From NCBI RefSeq assembly GCF_000968135.1, contig NZ_FO538765.1, forward strand, positions 1,317,819 through 1,381,818: a stretch of DNA of 64,000 nucleotides, given 5' to 3'. This stretch comes from Magnetospira sp. QH-2. GTDB taxonomy: Bacteria; Pseudomonadota; Alphaproteobacteria; Rhodospirillales; Magnetospiraceae. Both the position numbers and the translations under genes were made by a program. Positions 16,887 through 24,597 of the stretch are shown in pieces. Position 1 is the stretch's first letter, and every line of letters starts with the position of its first letter. The notes beneath the pieces are model-generated. The model saw only the letters and a list, made by a program, of their open reading frames with translations, was not told where the DNA came from and searched no databases.

Positions 16887-17474
16887 ATGGTAGCCCCCAT
16901 GCCGCGCAAGGGAGAGGAAACCAGGACCCGAATTGTCGATACCGCGAACGACCTGTTCTACAAACAGGGGTTCCATCAGACCTCCTTTGCCCATATCGCG
17001 GAGGCCACGGGCATTCCCAAGGGCAACTTCTATTTCTATTTCCGGTCCAAGGATGATCTGTTGAAGTCGGTCTTGGTCGCGCGCACGGATCGGCTGCGGA
17101 ATTTGTTGGAAAGCTGGGCCGACGAATATCCCGACCCCCTGACCCGGCTTGATCGCATGGCCAATATCCTGCCCGAGGAAATGGGTGATGTGTCGCGCTA
17201 TGGGTGCCCTGTGGGGTCTCTGGTGGCGGAACTGGGCAAGGCCGAACCGGATTTGAAGGAACCGGCCAATGCCATGTTCAAGCTGTTGATCGATTGGGCG
17301 ACAGCCCAGTTCTCCGAATTGGTGGGGGCGGAACAAGCACCCGTGCTGGCCCGTCGTCTGGTGGCGCGCATGCAGGGCATGGCCATGCTCAGTCACAGTT
17401 TCGGGGATGATTCATGGATTGAGGACGAGACTGCCGATATCCGCGCCTGGTTGCGTCAGGTGACGAGCCCCTGA
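16887..17474 (+). CDS. TetR-family transcriptional regulator
   Basis: 195 residues. The N-terminal TetR DNA-binding domain (RTRIVDTANDLFYKQGFHQTSFAHIAEATGIPKGNFYFYFRSKDDLL) ends near residue 60; the rest is a helical ligand-binding domain containing GCPVGSLVAELGKAEPDLKE, seen in AcrR/YxaF-like members. The start could be the ATG at 16887 or the ATG four codons later (MPRKGEETR). Its last 19 bases overlap the end of the opposing aminotransferase gene. The target is unknown. Confidence 0.9.
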   Translation: MVAPMPRKGEETRTRIVDTANDLFYKQGFHQTSFAHIAEATGIPKGNFYFYFRSKDDLLKSVLVARTDRLRNLLESWADEYPDPLTRLDRMANILPEEMGDVSRYGCPVGSLVAELGKAEPDLKEPANAMFKLLIDWATAQFSELVGAEQAPVLARRLVARMQGMAMLSHSFGDDSWIEDETADIRAWLRQVTSP

Positions 17475-18841
17475 GCCCGCGCCCAATGATGGGTCTCGTC
17501 CAGAGCAATTTTGAACATTCCGACCATTTCGTCGATCTCTGCTTCCGAGATAATCAGCGGCGGTGAAAAGGCGAGGCTGTCCCCCATGGCCCGATGGATC
17601 AGGCCGTGGGCCAGGGAGCGGTTGGCACAAAAGGCGCCGACGCCGTCGGAGGGCTCGAAACCAGTGCGGGTGGCTTTGTCCTTCATCAGTTCCACCGCGC
17701 CCAACAGCCCGACACCTCGCACCTGACCCACCAGCGGGTGATCGGCCAGTTCCTCCAGGCGCGCGTGCAGGTGCGGTCCGGTGCGGCGGACCTGCCCGAC
17801 AATGTCCCGCTCCTCGTAGATGCGCAGGGTTTCCAGCGCCACCGCCGCCGGAACCGGATGGCCGCCATAGGTATAGCCATGACCGAACACGCCGATCTTT
17901 TCGCTTTCGCCGACCATGGCCTGATAGATTTCTTCGGAAACCATCAGCGCCGAGATGGGCAGGTATCCCGAAGACAAACCCTTGGCCAAGGTGATCATGT
18001 CCGGTTTGATGTCATAGGTTTGGCAGCCGAACATGTTGCCGGTGCGTCCGAAACCGCAAATGACTTCGTCGGCCACCAGCAGCACATCGTACTTCGTCAG
18101 CACCGCCTGAATTTTCTCGAAATAGGTGGCGGGCGGGGTCAGGACCCCCCCGGCCCCCATCACCGGCTCGGCGAAAAAGGCCGCGACGGTATCCGGACCT
18201 TCGTCGAGAATGAGGGTTTCCAGGTTGTCGGCCAGACGGGAGGCGAAATCCTCCTCGCTCTCGCCATCCTCGGCGAAGCGGTAATGGTGCGGACAGTCCG
18301 TATGCAGGATGCGATCGATGGGTAGGTCGAAATCCATCTGCACCGGCGGCAGCCCGGTCAGGCTGCCGGATGCCACGGTGACCCCGTGATAGCCTTTATG
18401 CCGGGCGATGATCTTCTTCTTCTCCGGACGGCCACGGGCATTATTGAAGTACCAGATTAATTTGATTGCCGTGTCATTGGACTCCGAGCCCGAATTGGCG
18501 AACAGCACCTTGGACAAGGGGACGGGGGCCAGGGACAGGAGCTTTTCCGCCAGATCGATGGTGGCCGGGGAGCTCTTGTGACCGAAGCCGTGGTAAAAGG
18601 GCAGCGTCTGCATGGCCTTGGTCGCGGCCTCCACCAAGCGCGGCTCGCTGAATCCCAGCGACGTGCACCAAAGCCCGCCCAGGCCTTCGATATAGGCGCG
18701 CCCCTCGTCGTCGAAGACTCGCACGCCTTGTCCCCGCTCAATGATCAAGGGGCCGGTCTCTTGATGGGTTTTCAAGTTGGTATAGGGGTGCAGGTAACAA
18801 GCCTGATCACGGGCGGCGGCGGAATTGACGATAGGGGACAT
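17456..18841 (-). CDS. Class III aminotransferase (omega-amino acid/polyamine type)
   Basis: A 461-residue PLP-dependent aminotransferase of the group that includes SpuC-type putrescine and omega-amino acid:pyruvate transaminases. Evidence is the N-terminal HPYTNLKTHQETGPLIIERG and GLWCTSLGFSEPRLVEAA, the cofactor region FANSGSESNDTAIKL, the Asp in LLVADEVICGFGRTG, and the PLP Lys in TLAKGLSSGYLP. I set the start at the ATG at 18841 (MSPIVNSAAARDQ); the upstream in-frame extension covers the next gene's promoter region and looks non-coding. The exact amine donor cannot be told from sequence. Confidence 0.9.
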   Translation of the reverse strand: MSPIVNSAAARDQACYLHPYTNLKTHQETGPLIIERGQGVRVFDDEGRAYIEGLGGLWCTSLGFSEPRLVEAATKAMQTLPFYHGFGHKSSPATIDLAEKLLSLAPVPLSKVLFANSGSESNDTAIKLIWYFNNARGRPEKKKIIARHKGYHGVTVASGSLTGLPPVQMDFDLPIDRILHTDCPHHYRFAEDGESEEDFASRLADNLETLILDEGPDTVAAFFAEPVMGAGGVLTPPATYFEKIQAVLTKYDVLLVADEVICGFGRTGNMFGCQTYDIKPDMITLAKGLSSGYLPISALMVSEEIYQAMVGESEKIGVFGHGYTYGGHPVPAAVALETLRIYEERDIVGQVRRTGPHLHARLEELADHPLVGQVRGVGLLGAVELMKDKATRTGFEPSDGVGAFCANRSLAHGLIHRAMGDSLAFSPPLIISEAEIDEMVGMFKIALDETHHWARAQGLVT

Positions 18842-19021
18842 GCTGAGCCTCGAATGGAGCGGATATGTTCCGGGTCTAGGGCAGGGACGCGGACGGATCA
18901 ACGCAAAAACGCATTCCTGCCTTGCCCCTCCTGCGTTGGTATCCTGCTCCTTTTGGATTAAACTGCTAGGACAAAAACAAAAATAGGCCGGGGAGGCCCA
19001 CCGGAACAAAAGGATCCGATC

Positions 19022-19858
19022 ATGGCTATCAAGGACATTTTGGTTCACGTCGACTCATCGGTGCATGCGGAAGCCCGCGTCACGGCGGCGGTTGAACTTG
19101 CCAAAACCCAAGGCGCTCATTTGAGCGGGCTCTATGTCATCAGTCCGCCACATCTGCCGGGGTATATCGAAGCCCACCTGGGCGAAAACATCGTCGCCGA
19201 AAGGGTGACGGCTCTTTCCGAAATGGCCAAGCGGGCCGAAATAGCTTTTACCAAGGCCTGTGCCGACAGCGCAATCGAGTTCCAATGGAACCAGACTCAA
19301 GGAGACCTTGCCGAAAACCTGATCAGGCATGTGCGCTACTATGATATGGCCATCGTTGGTCAGCGCGATGCCAGCGAAGACCCGCAGGTGGGATCGGATC
19401 AATTGCCCGACCGCCTGGTGCTTTCCGCCGGTCGGCCGGTCATGGTCATGCCCAAGGAAGGCGCCAGCAAACCCCTGGGCCGCAAAATTCTGATTTGCTG
19501 GGATGCCAGCCGCCTGGCCACGCGCGCGGTCAATGACACGCTGCCGTTGCTCGAAGAGGCCGACAAGGTGTTCGTGCTGGTCGTGGATACCAAGGAATCA
19601 GCCGAAAACATGCGCAATGTCACGGGCGCCAACATCGCCAAGCACCTGGCACGCCATGGCATCAGCGTCGAGGCCCGCAAGGTAACGGCCAAGGAACATG
19701 CCATCGGCGATACGATTTTGTCCAAGGCCGTGGAAACCGGCTGCGACTGCATAGTCATGGGCGGCTGGGGCCATCAGCGCTGGCGCGAAATGGTACTCGG
19801 CGGCGTCACCAAGCATATGCTCAAACACATGAGCATTCCGGTGATCATGAGTCATTGA
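19022..19858 (+). CDS. Tandem-domain universal stress protein
   Basis: 278 residues with two UspA domains (about 1-145 and 152-278). The second ends in GGWGHQRWREMVLGGVTKHMLKHM, close to the ATP-binding G-x2-G-x9-G signature; the first ends in VLSAGRPVMVMPKEG and lacks a clear version, so probably only one site binds nucleotide. AAAGGAT precedes the ATG. Tandem Usp proteins are cytoplasmic stress and persistence factors. The gene converges on, and overlaps by 14 bases, the bacteriophytochrome gene. Confidence 0.92.
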   Translation: MAIKDILVHVDSSVHAEARVTAAVELAKTQGAHLSGLYVISPPHLPGYIEAHLGENIVAERVTALSEMAKRAEIAFTKACADSAIEFQWNQTQGDLAENLIRHVRYYDMAIVGQRDASEDPQVGSDQLPDRLVLSAGRPVMVMPKEGASKPLGRKILICWDASRLATRAVNDTLPLLEEADKVFVLVVDTKESAENMRNVTGANIAKHLARHGISVEARKVTAKEHAIGDTILSKAVETGCDCIVMGGWGHQRWREMVLGGVTKHMLKHMSIPVIMSH

Positions 19859-21362
19859 TACTCACTTGGCGCACCATGGATCGGAGCACCATGGCTCTGA
19901 ACTTTATGGCGACGGTTTCTTCCGCATGGGTCCAGGGCTTGCTTCGCGCCTGCGTTGTCTCTGTCCATTTCTCGAAGGATTGACGGGGCGAGATGGGGAG
20001 GGCGCCCGACGGGTCGGTGACCGGCTTGTCCGGGTTTCCGGCCCATTGGATGACCTGCGGCAATTCCGGTCGGAACCAGTAGAGGCGAAGCATTCTCGCA
20101 CCCCGTCCTGACGGACTCTGCACGGCCAATACGCCGCTGACCTGATCGGCGTGGTCGAGGGTCCTTGGCAGGTGTTCGGATAGGCAATCGGTAGAGATTG
20201 GCAACTCGGCTGGGCTGTTGAGGGCCCAGGTATCAATGACATTGATGATGTCTCGGTTCGGGGCCGGGCCGATGGGATAGATGGCATCTTCGATCACCAA
20301 AGCACCGCTTTCCGCGCCAACCAGACCGAGGAGCGCGGTCTCCACCGAACGCAGGCCCTCTTGGACATCGGCGTGCAGATCCATGCCCTTGACGATCTCG
20401 GCGATCTTGCTATCCATGTTTTCGAGATGGGCCATCCGCTCGGTCACGAGCAAAGAGCGCAAGGTCAGGGTGAAGGCATTGACCGCGTCCAGGCATTGAT
20501 GGCGCGCATCAATGGAGACATACCGCTTTTCCGGGTGATGGAGGGCGACCAAAGCCCAGAGTTGGTCATTGATGATCACCGGTATGGACAAAGATGCGCC
20601 GACGTTCATATTTTTCAAGTAGGCCAGATGGACCGGCGAGACGCTTCGCAGATCCGCATAGGTCAGATCAAGAGGCGGGGCGTGGTCATTGGAGCCAACG
20701 ACGGACGCGGGCGGGGCCGCCACGTCGGGGATCAATCGATAGGGGGTATTGAGATACAGATCGCGGGCAATCTTGGGGATGTCCGAAGCGGGAAAACGCA
20801 GTCCCATATAGCGGTCAAAAAACTGGTCGCCACCGGTTTCGGCAACGACTTCGCCGGACCAGTCTTCGTGAAACTGGTAAATCATGGCTTTTTCGAAGCC
20901 GCTCAACTCCCGTACCAGCGAGACCACCTGGGCCATCAATTCCGGCAGGCCCTCTCGGGCGGCGGGAAGGCGCAGGATTTGCGAAAGCCGGGCGCCTTGA
21001 AATCCGACCTCCGGCGGGGCTGACTGGATCTCGATCAGAAAACCCTGATCCACGTCGGTGACGAGGAGTTGAAAGGAATCGGCTTCGGGCGACTTCCGCC
21101 AACGTTGCAAGCGTCGGCGTTTGAGGGCGGTCGGTGCCCCTCCGCGGGGATCGAAGTTCGGGCCGAGGGCCTCGGTGATCGGGCTGTCCAATAGATCCGC
21201 CGGTTCCCGGTCCAGCCATTGGGCAACGTTGGTGCTCACATGGGTCACCGTCAGGTCGGTATCAACGGCCAGCAACAGGCCGAAATTCTGGACAGCATTG
21301 GAAAGATGCAGCTGCTCTCGTTCGCATACAGCCAGCAGGTCAGGAGAGGTTTCATCGGTCAT
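19845..21362 (-). CDS. Bacteriophytochrome photosensory core without kinase domain
   Basis: A 505-residue PAS-GAF-PHY protein that ends right after the PHY domain. The bilin-binding Cys is in LLAVCEREQLHLSNAVQNFGLLLAV (residue 13), corresponding to the N-terminal Cys of bacterial phytochromes. The GAF domain has RFPASDIPKIARDLY (the PASDIP motif) and LRSVSPVHLAYLKNMNVGASLSIP ... ALHHP with the chromophore His. The PHY tongue carries PRQSFEKW. The usual PHG of the PAS domain is NFG here. With no histidine kinase or GGDEF/EAL output it should signal by contact, for example with the receiver proteins encoded upstream on the same strand. No heme oxygenase gene for biliverdin is in the window. Confidence 0.88.
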   Translation of the reverse strand: MTDETSPDLLAVCEREQLHLSNAVQNFGLLLAVDTDLTVTHVSTNVAQWLDREPADLLDSPITEALGPNFDPRGGAPTALKRRRLQRWRKSPEADSFQLLVTDVDQGFLIEIQSAPPEVGFQGARLSQILRLPAAREGLPELMAQVVSLVRELSGFEKAMIYQFHEDWSGEVVAETGGDQFFDRYMGLRFPASDIPKIARDLYLNTPYRLIPDVAAPPASVVGSNDHAPPLDLTYADLRSVSPVHLAYLKNMNVGASLSIPVIINDQLWALVALHHPEKRYVSIDARHQCLDAVNAFTLTLRSLLVTERMAHLENMDSKIAEIVKGMDLHADVQEGLRSVETALLGLVGAESGALVIEDAIYPIGPAPNRDIINVIDTWALNSPAELPISTDCLSEHLPRTLDHADQVSGVLAVQSPSGRGARMLRLYWFRPELPQVIQWAGNPDKPVTDPSGALPISPRQSFEKWTETTQARSKPWTHAEETVAIKFRAMVLRSMVRQVSINDS

Positions 21363-21398
21363 GGGACGGTGTTTCCTTCGGTGCGGAAGCGACAGACC

Positions 21399-23510
21399 CT
21401 ATCCGAGGAAAATGCGTTCCAGGGAGGAGCGGGAAACATTGCCCCGCGCGTCTTGGGCCTCGATGAAGTAACGAATGTCTCCCAATTCCCGGGGTAGAGC
21501 GCAGGTCAGGTAGTGGGCCGACACATGGGCGCCAGTCCGGCAAGGGTAGGGGCCGTGGTCGGTCATGTCCAGGCGTTGTTCCGTTCCGCCTGTGCGCAGT
21601 ACCAAGGTGGCGCGCTTGAGGCCTGATATATCGTGGATAAAGCTGTGCAGTGTGCCTTGCTTGTCGGCGTCGCGCAGACAGCCTTGACCCCAGGTCTGGC
21701 CGCCGGGATTTTCCGGTGTCACCCAGGCGGGAAAGATCGTCGGTCCGCTGCGGTCGTCGAGGGTGGTCAGAGCGCTTGCCAGAATACCCATGCCTTTATT
21801 GGCGGCGTTGGTGACCTGTTGGTCCCAAACGTCCTGGCCGGTCCAATACCAATAGCAGCTGGTCTCGGCGGTCAGCATCAGCCGTCGCGCTTCCGCCAGG
21901 GCCGGATGGTCGGGCATGGCATCTTCAATGCTATGGACGGCATTTTGCAAGGCGGTGAGTACGGCCCAGGAATTGAGGTCGGGGGAATAGGGCTGATCAT
22001 AGCGGCTGAACCACTTGATGAACTGCGGGTCACCATTGTCGGCTCCGGCCCAGGAGCCGGGCTCGATATGAAAGGCGTTGGCCGGGTCGGGCGGGAAACG
22101 GTCCAGGTAGTCCTCGACGCCGGTCAGTTCGAAGCGCGGCTCTTCGTGCAGCCACTGCACCAGCGCACCGGTGTTGTGGTGATAATAGCTATCGGCGCCG
22201 CCGCCGTGATTGTCGCCATCCGAATGCAACAAGAAAAAGGGCGGATGCTTGGGATCATAGCCGCCGGTTTCCAACAACCGGTCATGCACCTGACCCAACA
22301 CACTGCCATATTGCAGCGCGCCAAAACCGCCTCGGGCATCTTCGTTGCCGATATAGCGTTCGGCGGGTACGGCGATGATTTTGTATTCACCCCCGTCCGG
22401 GTCCTCGTATTTGACATACTCCGGGCGCAGCAGGGATGGAGAGATTTTTGATCCGGCCCAGATATTTTGCAGTTGTGTCCAATCATCCACCGGCGGGTTG
22501 ACCTGCTCGGCGGGATTGGGCGGTAGCATGCCTTCCTGAATTCCGGCGTAGGGATAGTCCTGGCAGGCGCGGAAGCGATGGATGGAATCATAGATCACCG
22601 CCTCGATCCCGGCTTCCAAGAGGGCCGGGATCATGCGCACATGAAAGGCGGTTTCCGGCGGAAAGAGAATGTTGGTGGCCGCGGTGCCGAAAGCGCGGCG
22701 GATGACCTCCCGGTGGTCGCGGATCTGTCGGACAATATTGCGGTGGGGGATCAGCGGCATCAAGGGGTGGAAAAAGCCGAAGCCGCTGAAGGCTAGGCGC
22801 GGATGTCCAAGGGCTGTCTTGGATCCAGCCATGGCCCGCAGGCTGTCGTTCCAGCCGCCGAAGCGTCCGCCGCAGAGGCCATCGCGGGCGCAGCGGTCGA
22901 GCTGTTCGATCAGGGTGCCCGACCAGCTTGTGGAGAGGCCCGCATGGGGCAGGCCGCCTGCTTCGTACTGACGCACGGCGGCGGGTACGAAATCGGTATA
23001 GTTGCCGCCCCGGGAGCCGAAAATCCCGTCTTTTTCACCGTCCCAGTATTGCGGGTCGGTGGTGTTGTAGTAGGGCTGATGCATATGCTTGTGGATACCG
23101 AAATACAGCACCGGTTGATCGGCCCCCGCCTGGATCCGGACCTTGGGGCGTGGCGCTGCATGCAGGTCCATTTCGGCGAAAGCCTTGATCCAGTCGCTGC
23201 CGTCGGCCTGGGTGATGTCGGCCTGGGTGCAGCCTTCCACCTGGATGCGCAGCCTTCCGGCTTGTAGCAATCCCGCGGGGATCTGAGCCTCATAGGGTTG
23301 TCCGGCCTTGGTCTTGCGCTTCTTGTGGACCGCCGGACCATTGATCAGATGTTGGCCGTTGTTGGCATGCAGGATCACTTGCGGGAAAGGGATCGGACCG
23401 TCAGCGGTGAAAGTGATGGCGAAGGCCGGGTTCTTGCCGGTGGCGTCGCAGGGAAGCGAGCCGGGCGTGTTGATTCCCAGGATCGAAGAGAAAGATGGCA
23501 AGGGGCGCAT
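21399..23510 (-). CDS. Glycoside hydrolase family 57 protein
   Basis: A 703-residue cytoplasmic protein (no signal peptide). Residues 1-120 look like a beta-sandwich module. The GH57 catalytic domain runs from about 130 (VLYFGIHKHMHQPYYN) with ILFPPETAFH containing the likely catalytic Glu and FFLLHSDGDNHGGG containing the likely acid Asp. A C-terminal beta module ends in IRYFIEAQDARGNVSRS. GH57 enzymes act on alpha-glucans (amylase, amylopullulanase, branching enzyme); which activity cannot be told. The ATG overlaps the stop of the preceding 78-residue gene (TGATG), implying translational coupling; the phytochrome gene follows at 36 bases. Confidence 0.88.
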   Translation of the reverse strand: MRPLPSFSSILGINTPGSLPCDATGKNPAFAITFTADGPIPFPQVILHANNGQHLINGPAVHKKRKTKAGQPYEAQIPAGLLQAGRLRIQVEGCTQADITQADGSDWIKAFAEMDLHAAPRPKVRIQAGADQPVLYFGIHKHMHQPYYNTTDPQYWDGEKDGIFGSRGGNYTDFVPAAVRQYEAGGLPHAGLSTSWSGTLIEQLDRCARDGLCGGRFGGWNDSLRAMAGSKTALGHPRLAFSGFGFFHPLMPLIPHRNIVRQIRDHREVIRRAFGTAATNILFPPETAFHVRMIPALLEAGIEAVIYDSIHRFRACQDYPYAGIQEGMLPPNPAEQVNPPVDDWTQLQNIWAGSKISPSLLRPEYVKYEDPDGGEYKIIAVPAERYIGNEDARGGFGALQYGSVLGQVHDRLLETGGYDPKHPPFFLLHSDGDNHGGGADSYYHHNTGALVQWLHEEPRFELTGVEDYLDRFPPDPANAFHIEPGSWAGADNGDPQFIKWFSRYDQPYSPDLNSWAVLTALQNAVHSIEDAMPDHPALAEARRLMLTAETSCYWYWTGQDVWDQQVTNAANKGMGILASALTTLDDRSGPTIFPAWVTPENPGGQTWGQGCLRDADKQGTLHSFIHDISGLKRATLVLRTGGTEQRLDMTDHGPYPCRTGAHVSAHYLTCALPRELGDIRYFIEAQDARGNVSRSSLERIFLG

Positions 23511-23746
23511 CAGGCTTCTTTGCAGAGACCGGCCATGGTTTCCAGCTTGAGCCAGAACTTGGTGCCGTTGGGGGCCTCGCCAGATTGGCCGCCCCCTTTG
23601 TATTTGACCAGCACCTTTTCAACACCGCCCTTATCCATGGGGGAGGTCAGCGTGTTCAAAACACCGCCCTTTTTGACCGATCCTTTTTTCTCGCTGATTC
23701 GCACGTCGCGCAGAACCACATAGTTCTTATTGGCATTAACGAGCAT
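23510..23746 (-). CDS. Unrecognised small basic protein (78 aa) coupled to GH57
   Basis: 78 residues, rich in Lys, Val and Gly (VRISEKKGSVKKGGVLNTL, VEKVLVKYKGGGQSG), probably a small beta-rich domain, with no membrane segment. An AGGAG lies upstream of the ATG at 23746, and its stop overlaps the GH57 start by one base, so it belongs to the same transcript and is probably real. No family recognised. It might be a partner or carbohydrate-binding accessory of the GH57 protein, by position only. Confidence 0.65.
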   Translation of the reverse strand: MLVNANKNYVVLRDVRISEKKGSVKKGGVLNTLTSPMDKGGVEKVLVKYKGGGQSGEAPNGTKFWLKLETMAGLCKEA

Positions 23747-23796
23747 GGGAGCAGTCTCCTCCGTACACGGATCTGGCTATGGGAACAGGGTCAACC

Positions 23797-24597
23797 CTAA
23801 CCGCCCTTTTTGTTTTTACCGAGCATGTTGGCCAGTTCTTCCTGCGACATGGCAGAAGGATCGATGACGGGCTCCGGCTCGGCGGCTGGTTTGGGGGCCG
23901 GTTTAGGAGGCGGCGGCGGCGGCGGTGCCGGTTTGGGCTTTGGCGCCGGGGCGGCTTGCGGTTTGACCTTGGGGGGCGTGGGCTTTTGTTCAGCTTGGCG
24001 GGCCGTTTGGGCCTGGGCCATGGAGCCCAACCGCGAGGCCAGTGCAGCTTCGGCGGCTTCCTTTTCCTTATCCTCTTGGCGCCGCTTTGGTCCCATGTAA
24101 TCCTGATCAGCCTTGCGGCGGCGGTCGGGACCGTTATAGGACGCCGACGCCACGAACTCGCGGGGCCGGTCGACGATCTCCATGATCCGGCCGAACAGCT
24201 GCTTGGTGCTGAAGGGTTTGACGATGTACTCGTTGACTCCCGCGTCGCGGGCTTCCAAGACCCGGCGGCGTTCCGCCGAAGAGGTCACCATGATGATCGG
24301 CGTGTAGCGGTGGGGACTGCGCTCGTCATTCCTCAGTGCCTTGACCAGATCAAGTCCGGACATGGCTGCGAGGTCAAATTCAGTGATGATGACGTCGGGT
24401 TTGACCTTTTGCAGCTGGCCCAGGGCATTCTGACCGTCGGTGGCCTCCCAAAAGGTCGTGACGCCCATGGTGCGCAGGGCGTCCTTGAGCAGAACCCGGA
24501 CATAGCGGCTGGGCTCGACGACCATGAATGACATCCGGGCAATATTCGCCCGTGCCTTTGTGTTGACGTGATTCGAAGGCTGCTTCCAAGCCTTCAT
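23797..24597 (-). CDS. Receiver-like protein with Asp-to-Glu change and proline-rich tail
   Basis: 266 residues. A receiver domain (about 23-145) is followed by GPDRRR and GPKRRQ motifs, a charged helix, a Pro/Lys/Ala-rich stretch (200-240) and a C-terminal MSQEELANMLGKNKKGG. In the receiver the phosphoacceptor position reads VIITEFDLAAMSG, aligning Glu where CheY has Asp57; the Thr/Ser (IIMVTSS) and Lys (IVKPFS) remain. It may therefore be phosphorylation-independent or locked in an active-like form. The start overlaps the stop of the upstream receiver gene (ATGA), so the two are coupled. The C-terminal motif resembles those in its neighbour. Confidence 0.85.
   Translation of the reverse strand: MKAWKQPSNHVNTKARANIARMSFMVVEPSRYVRVLLKDALRTMGVTTFWEATDGQNALGQLQKVKPDVIITEFDLAAMSGLDLVKALRNDERSPHRYTPIIMVTSSAERRRVLEARDAGVNEYIVKPFSTKQLFGRIMEIVDRPREFVASASYNGPDRRRKADQDYMGPKRRQEDKEKEAAEAALASRLGSMAQAQTARQAEQKPTPPKVKPQAAPAPKPKPAPPPPPPPKPAPKPAAEPEPVIDPSAMSQEELANMLGKNKKGG

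Noticed and set aside
17563-18325. Plus-strand frames over the aminotransferase gene
   Set aside because: They run antisense to a complete, motif-bearing class III aminotransferase and have no features of their own.
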